Made by a program: the position numbers and the translations under genes
Notes under the pieces: model-generated
What the model was told of the DNA's origin: nothing
What the model saw: only the letters and a program-made list of their open reading frames with translations
Databases searched by the model: none
From: Reticulascus tulasneorum
Taxonomy: Eukaryota; Ascomycota; Sordariomycetes; Glomerellales; Reticulascaceae
DNA length: 64,000 bases
Reading direction: 5' to 3'
NCBI GenBank assembly: GCA_001557505.1
Contig: LSAX01000003.1
Coordinates: 310,001 to 374,000 of the forward strand
Shown here: positions 46,517-55,330 of the stretch, in pieces
Numbering within the stretch: position 1 is the first letter of the stretch
How the letters are laid out: each line of letters starts with the position of its first letter

Positions 46517-49500
46517 ATGAAGCGCAATGTTACCTTTATCACCCTACTATGTCCAGTAGTTTCTGTTTCGGGATACTCTGTTCCCATCGATCCATCCCCA
46601 GCACATACCGAGCTACATGAAGAATCCGGGCCAGAGATACACGGAAGATCGACAACGCGCTCTGTTCGGCTGCAGTCTCGCAATGTGTGTCAAGCTATTA
46701 CAGTGGTTGCGGACGACGGTTGCTGGTCTCTTTCTCAGCGCTGTGGCATATCGCAGGCTGATCTGTCAGGCTTTAATCCTGCAGCCGATTTCTGCGAGAG
46801 TCTCAAATTAGGACAGCTGGTATGTTGCACATCGGGCGACCTACCGGACCTCTCGCCAACACCCAGTCAAGACGGAACTTGTGCCACCTATACAATCATA
46901 CCTGACGATATCTGCTTCTCGATTGCAGACAAGCATCATCTCACGGTCGAAAAGTTGAACGACTTCAACCTAAATACTTGGGGCTGGGCCGGCTGCTCCT
47001 CAATCCAACCTGGTCAAAGAATATGCGTGAGCAAAGGCGACCCTCCCATGCCTGCATATCTCAGCAACGCAGTGTGTGGACCGCAGGTTCCTGGGACGCA
47101 ACGACCTACTGATGGTACTAGAATTGAGGATATGAATCCTTGTCCGCTTAATGCGTGCTGTAACGTATGGGGGCAGTGCGGCATAACTGAGGGCTTCTGT
47201 ATCAAAAGCCCAGCAGACACAGGTGCCCCAGGTACATCGCAACCGGGAGCTAATGGGTGCGTTTCCAACTGTGGCATGGATATTGTCAACAGAGATGAAG
47301 TCCCTGAATCGTTCGCTCGTGTGGCATACTTTGAATCTTGGAATCAGGATCGGCCGTGCCTTCGCATGGATGTTACGGAAATAGACACCGAATATTATAC
47401 GCATATACACTTTGCATTCGGAGACATTACGCCAAATTTCGAAGTCAACGTTTCTCGAGTTGAGCAACAGTTTGAAAAGATGAAGGGAATGAGTGGTATC
47501 AAGAGGATTTTATCCTTCGGTGGTTGGGCCTTTTCGACTGAAGCACCGACTTATACTATCTTCCGACAAGGAGTTACAGCAGCCCACAGGGAAACACTTG
47601 CAAATAATATTGTTGGGTTTATCGAAACTCACGGCTTAGATGGCGTCGACTTTGACTGGGAGTACCCATCTGCGCCAGACATGCCAGGGATTCCTGCCGG
47701 GATCCTTCAGGAAGGGAAAGATTACCTGGAGTTTCTGAGGACTGTTAAAGGTCGCCTGCCGGAAAAATCAGTATCAATTGCTGCCCCTGCATCTTACTGG
47801 TATTTGAAAGGCTTCCCAATCAAAGAAATTGGAGACACAGTCGACTACATCATTTATATGACATACGACCTGCACGGACAATGGGATTATGGCAATAAAT
47901 GGACCAGTCCTGGCTGCGAGAACGGCAACTGCCTCCGGTCTCATGTTAATCAAACAGAGACAAACAATGCCCTGGTTATGATAACTAAGGCGGGCGTACA
48001 AGCTAAGAAAATATTTGTTGGCTTGGCTAGTTATGGAAGGACCTTCAAGATGGCCGAGGAGGGTTGTACAAACGAAATGTGCTTGTTCGAGGGTTCAGCA
48101 ACGGAATCACCGGCAGAGCCGGGCAGCTGCACAGCGACTGCGGGGTATCTTGCAATGAGCGAGATCCGGAGTCTCATAGAGGCAGGGCAGGACGAAGAGA
48201 CAGCATTTACGCTTGATTTCAATTATTATGATGATTTCGCCAAGTCGAATGTGTTGGTCTACAATAAGTACCAATGGGTGTCTTATATGGACGATCAGAC
48301 TAAAGAGATGCGTTATGATTGGATCCGAGGCATGAACTTCGGTGGGATATCAGACTGGGCTGTTGACTTGGATCAGGGTCGGGGCAAGTCTGAGCCACTG
48401 CCAAGTTGTGATCGAGAACTTGAGTTCAATACGCTAGAGGCTCTGGAAGCAGCGATGAATACCTTCCATTCTGTCTGCAAAGGCCGTTACGTCGTCAAAG
48501 TTCTTTCTAAGATGCTAGATACTTCTCTGGCCAAATACGACATAGTAAATCGGGGCTACGACAGCAAGTTTAAGTCTTGTGAAAAATATCTCAAAGCGGC
48601 ATTGCCTGTAGCACTTGCCGATTTCATGAACTTTAGGGATGGAGAAGGGCAGAAATATTTCTCGTGCAAGTTCCACACGGGGGACCGCAAGTACGATGGA
48701 CCCTGCCCTGTCCCGAAGTCCACCTACAACCAGCAACTTAGTATTGGCGTCTGGGAGGTGAAATACACCCTCACCGACGAGAAGGGTTTCTACGATGCGA
48801 TCGAGCAAAAACTTGGCATCTCGAAGGACTGGGTCAAGTTTGGAAAAACCGAGGAGGAGGTTCGCTGCGAGTTCGTGCAGCAAGGGGTGTGTCCCAGCTG
48901 GATTTTCACGCAGTCCAATGTCCCCCTGATCAACTCCGCTTTTCAGGTTCCAAATCCGAAGAAGATCATTCAGCAGGCTCAAAACGGCACTAACAAGGTG
49001 GTCACAGATATGGCTGTCGCTGTGTGGGAAACAGAGACTTCTTCATGGGTTGGGGATTCCGAAGAACTCGCAGAAGTGTTATCGGTGCCCGTGTTTCTTA
49101 TTTCGCAAGCCGTCGAATCCATGGAAGATGCGAAGGAGATAGCAGAGGATTACGAAGAGGAGCAGAAGAAGAATCTCATTCTCACGATTGTTAGTGCATT
49201 ACTAATGATCGTTCCATTTATTGGAGAAATTGCGGCTGCGGCTGCAGGAATGGCAACTTTGGCGCGCATCGTGGCAATGATTGGCTATGCTGGTGAAGTA
49301 GGTTTGAGCATTCTTGAAATCATCGATGATCCAGCATCGGCACCTATGGCGATTATTGGTGCCTTGATGATGGACCGGTTTCGGAGCCCGAAGGCTGTCA
49401 GCGATGCTGCTACGCTAAAGCGAGCTATGAATGCAAAGGATATTTTGAAGTTGGGAAAGCAGTTCAAGAAAAATGACGACACATTGAGAAGAATCATTCC

Positions 49501-49522
49501 ACTAAACTCATGCTCGCGGTAA
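46517..49522 (+). CDS. Killer-toxin-like LysM/CBM18/GH18 chitinase (subgroup C)
   Basis: 1001 aa from the ATG at 46517; the open frame begins 21 nt earlier at a TTG. Domains in order: signal peptide (residues 1-20); LysM about 57-103 and about 121-170; CBM18-like chitin-binding module about 186-230 (NPCPLNACCNVWGQCG); GH18 catalytic domain about 267-620 with DGVDFDWEYP and catalytic Glu about 382, plus FGGW and YDLHGQW landmarks; and a C-terminal region of about 380 aa. That region holds a hydrophobic segment (about 886-936), much as the alpha/beta precursor of yeast zymocin pairs chitinase and a hydrophobic part. Subgroup C chitinases bind and cut chitin in other fungi's or their own walls, in antagonism or remodelling. 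A donor-like GTAAGT overlaps the stop codon, so a short extra exon cannot be excluded. Confidence 0.95.
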   Translation: MKRNVTFITLLCPVVSVSGYSVPIDPSPAHTELHEESGPEIHGRSTTRSVRLQSRNVCQAITVVADDGCWSLSQRCGISQADLSGFNPAADFCESLKLGQLVCCTSGDLPDLSPTPSQDGTCATYTIIPDDICFSIADKHHLTVEKLNDFNLNTWGWAGCSSIQPGQRICVSKGDPPMPAYLSNAVCGPQVPGTQRPTDGTRIEDMNPCPLNACCNVWGQCGITEGFCIKSPADTGAPGTSQPGANGCVSNCGMDIVNRDEVPESFARVAYFESWNQDRPCLRMDVTEIDTEYYTHIHFAFGDITPNFEVNVSRVEQQFEKMKGMSGIKRILSFGGWAFSTEAPTYTIFRQGVTAAHRETLANNIVGFIETHGLDGVDFDWEYPSAPDMPGIPAGILQEGKDYLEFLRTVKGRLPEKSVSIAAPASYWYLKGFPIKEIGDTVDYIIYMTYDLHGQWDYGNKWTSPGCENGNCLRSHVNQTETNNALVMITKAGVQAKKIFVGLASYGRTFKMAEEGCTNEMCLFEGSATESPAEPGSCTATAGYLAMSEIRSLIEAGQDEETAFTLDFNYYDDFAKSNVLVYNKYQWVSYMDDQTKEMRYDWIRGMNFGGISDWAVDLDQGRGKSEPLPSCDRELEFNTLEALEAAMNTFHSVCKGRYVVKVLSKMLDTSLAKYDIVNRGYDSKFKSCEKYLKAALPVALADFMNFRDGEGQKYFSCKFHTGDRKYDGPCPVPKSTYNQQLSIGVWEVKYTLTDEKGFYDAIEQKLGISKDWVKFGKTEEEVRCEFVQQGVCPSWIFTQSNVPLINSAFQVPNPKKIIQQAQNGTNKVVTDMAVAVWETETSSWVGDSEELAEVLSVPVFLISQAVESMEDAKEIAEDYEEEQKKNLILTIVSALLMIVPFIGEIAAAAAGMATLARIVAMIGYAGEVGLSILEIIDDPASAPMAIIGALMMDRFRSPKAVSDAATLKRAMNAKDILKLGKQFKKNDDTLRRIIPLNSCSR

Positions 49523-50500
49523 GTAGGGTTGGAACTTGGAGCTCATGGTTCCATTCCTGGGTCACCAGGTACGGACGATGGCGGGATAAGCTCGCAGGTC
49601 GACAGACAGGCTTCAGAGAATACACGGACATAGCCCCTTACCTAAGGTCAAAGAATATAAGACTGAATTCAACTCTTATATTATAGTGAACTTTAAGAAG
49701 CAGGTACCCGAATCACCCTATAGGGCGGTAAGAATAGCAAAATATAAGATCGGTCACCGAATCAGTGGAGAGTGATATCCCGCGGAGTGTTTTGCGATTA
49801 GTGCCGTAGATAAACTGTTTCCGGGATTGGGAGTTCATCGTAGTCGCAAATGCTCGAACATGCACCGCAATCTGTCTTGTCGGCCTGAGCTGGCGTGGAT
49901 AGGAGCAGAGAGATACTACGTAGTATAATGTCTCCGGTGGCTTGCGGTGAATATCAAATTGAGGTGTTACAACAGCATACGCTTAATCGTAAGCTTACTT
50001 CAAAAGAAAATTTTCGTCTCACCTGAGGCATGGTCGCTGCATGACCAGGCCAATTAAATCCTAATGCATTACCTGCCGTTCTGTAAACGCCCCTTCTTCT
50101 ACAGCTGGATCGGCTCTCAGCCAAAAACCTAGCCAAGAGAGAAGGCTTTCTTGGCTTACATCACGCGAGATCCCTACCCCGGCGCTACAACCCGCACCCG
50201 CACCCGCATTCTGTCAGACGGATGTCAGCTGCCCAGGAGATGGCCGAACCATTCTCCGAACCAGTTGGGACTTACAACCCTGCCCGATAGCTGTCAAATA
50301 CACCTCTTGCCACCGCTATTGCCACTTACCATGACCGAAAGTCTTCCTTCCGAAGGAAGTACTTATAAGAGGGATGGCTGACCGCAGGAGAAGGGAGAAT
50401 TGCAATTATCCCTCATCTTTGCCATCAGTTCTATCCCTTTGGTTTACAATTCCACTTCTCGCATCATACTTTCACAGTCTAGTAACAAAATTTCATCGAG
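49523..50500. other. Intergenic, no gene seen
   Basis: Nearly 1 kb. It includes a small perfect inverted repeat around 50343-50359 and a TATAAGA-like element at about 50364, upstream of the GFA-type gene. Confidence 0.45.
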
Positions 50501-51286
50501 ATGGGCCTCACGGACGAAGCCGTCACAGTCAGGGGCGGGTGCAACTGTGGCGCCATCCGGTACCGTATCTCCGTCCCGGCCAAAGCGGATCGTCCTCCGA
50601 ACTTCTCCTTAGGCCCGAACCCGGACCTCAATGACCCGGACACGCCTCGAGTTCCGAGCGTCGTGACATGTCACTGCAATGACTGTCGCTCAGCATCTGG
50701 CCATTTACCCTTTCAGGCATTTCTCTGCGCAGCTCCTATGGTCACCGTGTCGGCCCTTCCTCGCGACGACGCAGAAGAGGCAACCCGAGCCATAACGGGG
50801 CGAATCATCGAGCGCCTCAATCCCGGCCAAAGCGCAGAGGAGAGCGACGCCAAACGGCCGCCGTACCTCCCTGGCGTGGATGTCCTACGACCCGATTTAC
50901 CAGGGTCTAGGGATACCTGGCTGCGCTTCTTCCACACTAAGATCTGCAATGCGGAGTATTTCTCGCGCAGTTTTTGCGGACGGTGCGGTACTCCTGTTGC
51001 ATATCACTGGAAGATCATGCCGGAGTTCATGGGTCCGACTTTTGTGAAGCCAGACGGGTGGGAAGATGTCATTGATATCGTGCTAGGCACGATCGACAAA
51101 GAAAATCTAGAGCAGCCCTGGATGGAGATTGAGCGGGAGCTTAACTTTGATATTGCTCTTCCATGGGTTAAGCAGAAGTCCCTGAACGGATTGGCCGGAC
51201 CGAAACACCCTGGCGGCTCGTTGCACGAGCTTGTGCCTGACATTGACTTGAAGCGAGCGGCCGACGTATGGAGAACCGTCGTCTGA
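50501..51286 (+). CDS. GFA/CENP-V family zinc protein
   Basis: Single exon, 261 aa. It belongs to the glutathione-dependent formaldehyde-activating (GFA)/CENP-V family, with the expected cysteine ligands: GGCNCGAIRY near residues 12-21, CHCNDCRSASG and FCGRCGTPVAYHW. The family binds two zinc ions. Proven enzymes form S-hydroxymethyl-glutathione adducts, but most fungal members have no defined substrate. Two inserts (roughly residues 27-50 and 80-130) make it longer than bacterial Gfa (about 190 aa). There is no signal peptide, so it is cytosolic. The ATG is preceded by CGAG. Confidence 0.9.
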   Translation: MGLTDEAVTVRGGCNCGAIRYRISVPAKADRPPNFSLGPNPDLNDPDTPRVPSVVTCHCNDCRSASGHLPFQAFLCAAPMVTVSALPRDDAEEATRAITGRIIERLNPGQSAEESDAKRPPYLPGVDVLRPDLPGSRDTWLRFFHTKICNAEYFSRSFCGRCGTPVAYHWKIMPEFMGPTFVKPDGWEDVIDIVLGTIDKENLEQPWMEIERELNFDIALPWVKQKSLNGLAGPKHPGGSLHELVPDIDLKRAADVWRTVV

Positions 51287-52124
51287 AGAGAACTGGGGTC
51301 AGGACCAGAAGGAGATGATCTTTTCTCCAGTGAATCTTCACTCGAAGCGCTCTACCGTAGGTCTTGTATTAAATAGCATCGAAGCGGGAAAGGAATTTCA
51401 CCTCTGCATGGTACTAGCCCCCTAGTTAAAGGTGAATGTAGTGAGCCAGTTTCCAGAGCCAAATAAACCCAGCCGACATGCCCCCGATTTGTGGCGGGAT
51501 ACGGGGGTAGCGGCCGCCCAAGCAATCCCCGTGCCGTTTCTCGAGAGCGGCAGTTGGTCGATCTGAACCGGGCCGACTCTAGCTAACTCCTGCCCTTGTA
51601 CACCTGTCAATAGGAAAGAACACGGAAAGATTATCAAGAGGTCGAAACATGACATAATTAGGCCCCTATTTATAAACCTCGTGTTCGCGGTGGGGTCCGC
51701 GCTGACGCATGGGGAAGAACCATCAGCGATCTTACCGAGTGCCGGTTCCTAACCTTGTCCCCATGCCAAACACGACATTTAGTCAGCAGTATAACATAGG
51801 GTTCCCCTCTTCAGCATCATTTGATCATGGGTCTACGCGAGGTAACTGGACGGGAGGGGCTTTTCGGCCGCCATTGAAGTGACGTCAGTGTAACTGTTGC
51901 ATCGAGCCCATGAGCAGGTGCTTAAAAACCTCGTATTGTGCGATGCCGATATTTTTGCATGATGCCAAAAGAGGCACGGATGAGCAACACGATGTTCCTT
52001 GCGCTCGAAGCTAAGTTTATAAATCTGTGAAGTCAGCCCTTAAGGCAAAGGACAGAAAAGAAGAAACCAACTCCTACCCAGCCTTCTAACCTACCATATT
52101 CTCAACTTCCAACAAACAGCAAGC
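51287..52124. promoter_or_regulatory. Intergenic, with promoter of the small secreted protein
   Basis: About 840 bp. A TATA box sits at 52016-52023. No other gene is seen. Confidence 0.45.
52016..52023 (+). promoter_or_regulatory. TATA box of the small secreted protein gene
   Basis: TTTATAAA, 102-109 bp before the ATG at 52125. Confidence 0.6.
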
Positions 52125-52527
52125 ATGCATCTCTCCAAGATCGCCGCCGCAGCCGTTCTTGCCACTACTGCCACCGCCGCCCCAACTCCCCAGGACGAGC
52201 CCAAGCCAAACTTTGGCGTCGCCTTCACCTTCGAGAACGGGACGTTCACCGATATCTTCCCCGTGCCCGATTCCATCTCGGAAATCGAGCTAAGTGTGTT
52301 TCATTCCTACCTCAAGTTGGTATGATTTCTGACATGCTCGGCCAATAGACAGTGGCGGCGTAGTCTCATTCGTATTCGTCCAGCCCGCGGTGACGGGCCA
52401 GTTCGGAAGTTGCGCGTTCCTCAGGCCCAACCGACAATCGCTCGGCACCGTCCAGGTCAACAAGGCTACTATGGTGCCCGTTACTCCCCCGGCACCTATT
52501 GGCTTTGTCCAGTGCAACACTGTATAG
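52125..52527 (+). CDS. Small secreted protein, 115 aa
   Basis: Two exons (52125-52293 and 52349-52527), 55-nt intron with donor GTGTGT and acceptor TAG, giving 115 aa. The signal peptide is obvious (MHLSKIAAAAVLATTATAAP). The mature part has two cysteines (GSCAFL and VQCNTV), consistent with a single disulfide, and beta-strand-like patterns (GGVVSFVFVQPAVTGQFG). I do not recognise a family. It has the size and features of small secreted or effector-like proteins of fungi; no catalytic motif is seen. It has its own TATA box. Confidence 0.8.
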
Positions 52528-53506
52528 ACGAAGTTGGGTTTGCTCAACAGCCCAGCAACTGTGTTCGGTTAGGACATGCTCGCAGATCCCAGATTCGAAT
52601 ACGATATGGAGAATAAAAGAACTTTGCACACAAAAGTGCAAGGAATAAACCACTATAGACACTTGTCCACGTGCTATCCCATTGACTTCAACGGTGTGCG
52701 CACAATTATGTACGAGATATATTCATATCTGAATCTCCTGCCGTGAACCCAAGCGAGCCGTTTTGCATTGGCAGATGGGAGACGATGGAAATCTCCGCTC
52801 ATTTGATCTTTAAATGCTGGCATTCCCTTAGTAAGCATCCCGAACTGCACAATTCCGCAATAGGAATAGTCAAATCGCAGTCCGGGCTGAACTTCAGCGT
52901 CAACGTTGACCCATCCAAGATCTGCCAGCAAAAGAACCAGTCGTGGAAAGGGGCAACGGCATCCATCTTGCAATCGCCATGTACAAGGGGCAGATCAGGG
53001 GTCTGTTGGTAGTTGGCCCATGGCAGAAGAGGCTTAGAGGGTCATGGCGCCAACCCACCCCCGCATTCATTTCACCACCTTCATGCGACTCCAAGCAAAG
53101 ACTGAGCAAGCCAACCGGGGTAGGGTTCTGGAAATAACCAATAATTGGCCTACATAATTTCATAAGTGGGGAATCGATTGCGCGGCGCTGGGGTTGGACA
53201 CAAGGGGGACCCGGCAGGATGGTTGAGTTTTGCCAATATTCTCTGCCCTACCGGGATTCATGGCCAGATCCAGTCGCCATTTATGGATCAAACCGGTGTG
53301 AAGTCCCTATTTCAGCCTGGAGAACTGGAGCACCGGGAGATGAGATCCAGATGCCATTTCGCGCACAACTCATGCGCACTCCATATAAGAATGGTCGCCC
53401 GTACTCTCGGGAATCTGATGATTGTCTGTGCAGCTAGCCCACTCGACTCTTCTCGTCGACCGTGAATACCTCGTTTGTCTTGACGGATCTAGACCCTTCC
53501 CCGACA
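52528..53506. promoter_or_regulatory. Intergenic upstream of the FAD oxidase
   Basis: About 980 bp with no other gene. A TATAAGA element lies at 53384-53390, about 120 bp before the FAD-oxidase start. Confidence 0.45.
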
Positions 53507-55330
53507 ATGAAGTACTCGGCAAGCATAAGCGCTACTGTCGCGGTGTTCCTGGTCGTGGTGGCCGTTGGAACCCCAGTGCTCAGACAAGCCGGTGAGGAAT
53601 GTCACTGCCTCCCCGGCGATGAGTGCTGGCCCTCGATGGAAGCTTGGGATCAGCTCAACTCGACCGTGGGCGGTAATTTGATCAGCACCGTGCCCATCGG
53701 CTCAGTGTGCCACGACCCAACCTATGACGAAGCAGCCTGCTCCGCGCTGCAGAGCGCGTGGACTCTGCCAGAGACACAGTAAGTGTGGAATTGATAATCC
53801 CAGAGCTCGACTAACACCAACCAGTCTGCCTTCGTCATCCTCGGTCATGCAGGCCTTCTTCGCCAACCAGTCTTGCTCGCCTTTCACTGCCCAGTCTGAG
53901 CCATGTCTGCTAGGGAACTACGTCAGCTACTCTGTTGAAGTGTCCTCCGCAGAAGACGTCCTAGCCACCTTGAACTTTGCCAAGGAGAATAACATCCGCT
54001 TCCTTGTGCGCAACACAGGACACGAGTAAGTCGCCTTGTTCTGGTGTGTTTTAGCTGTGCAGGTCTGACGGAAATTAGCGTCTTTGGCCGGTCTACCGGC
54101 GCTGGTGCCCTCGCGGCCTGGACGCACAATCTGAAAGAGAGCACTGTATTGGAGTGGGCCGATGATGTCTACACCGGCCCAGCCATGAAGTTTGGCGCTG
54201 GCATTCTGGGATTCGAAGCCACTGAGGCCTCCAAGGATGCTGGGCTCGTCGTCATTGGGGGAGAATGTCCCACCGTAGGCATCGCTGGCGGGTACGTCCA
54301 GGGCGGCGGTCACTCGGCTCTGACAACTAGCTTTGGCATGGCCGCGGACCAGGTCCTCGAATTCGAAGTGGTCACCGCAGCGGGCGAGATCGTTACAGCG
54401 TCGTCCGTCGAAAACACTGACCTCTTCTGGGCGCTCAGGGGTGGTGGCGCGGGCACTTATGGCATCATCATCTCCATGACCGTCCAAGCCCATCCTGACG
54501 TGATTGTGGGGGGTGTCGGGCTCCAGACCGCAGCCGTGTACACATCGCAGGAGAAGTGGTGGCAGATGCTGACAGAATTCCACGCTCTACTCCCGGGCAT
54601 GACTGACAAGGGCGCCATGGTAGTCTACTACTACAGCAGCAGCATTTTTGCCATAAACCCACTGACGGCATACGGCCAGACAGCGGAGCAAGCCAAAGAG
54701 ATCATTGCGCCGTTTCTGGCCGTCCTCGCTAATCTCTCGATTCCGTATGCTGCGTCCTACATAAACTCGAGCACCTACCGAGACCACTACGACAGGTATA
54801 TGGGTCCTCTGCCCTACGGCCATGTCGCCATCGCGGAATACCAATTTGGCTCCCGTCTCGTCCCTCGCTCGACACTGTCTTCGCCCAATCTTCTCGCAGA
54901 CTACATGTCCGCCATCCGTTACACAGCCGATGCCGGCGTGCTCGCAGCCGGTGTAGCTCTCAACGCCAGCGCCCCCAGCGGCGTCTCCAACGCCGTCAAC
55001 CCGGCGTGGCGCGACGCAACCATTCATGTCCAGTACACACGGACATGGAGCAACGACCCTGCCGAGTGGAATGCCATGTCCGCGGACCGCACACGGATCA
55101 CTGATGACTTTATCCCTCGCATCGAGGCCGCGACCCCCGGTGGGGGCAACTACGTCAATGAGGCAGACTTCAACCTGCCCGGATGGAAGGAGAAGTTCTT
55201 CGGCAGCAATTACGAACGCCTGCTGGAGATCAAGCAGAAGTGGGATCCTGAGGGTGTGTTCTACGGACTCAAGACCGTGGGGAGCGATGCTTGGACTGTG
55301 GCCGAGGATGGGAGAATGTGTAGGGCATGA
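53507..55330 (+). CDS. Secreted BBE-like FAD-linked oxidase
   Basis: Berberine-bridge-enzyme-type flavoprotein of the FAD-linked oxidase (VAO) family. Three exons (53507-53778, 53825-54025, 54079-55330) give 574 aa. The start is the ATG at 53507; the longer frame begins at a GTG. Signal peptide MKYSASISATVAVFLVVVAV. The two sites for bicovalent FAD attachment can be seen: His about 157 (RNTGHD) and Cys about 221 (GGECPTVGIAGGYVQGGGHS). The C-terminal BBE motif NEADFNLPGWKEKFFG is intact, so the protein should be active. Such enzymes oxidise oligosaccharides, alkaloids or secondary-metabolite intermediates; the neighbourhood does not identify a substrate. Confidence 0.93.
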
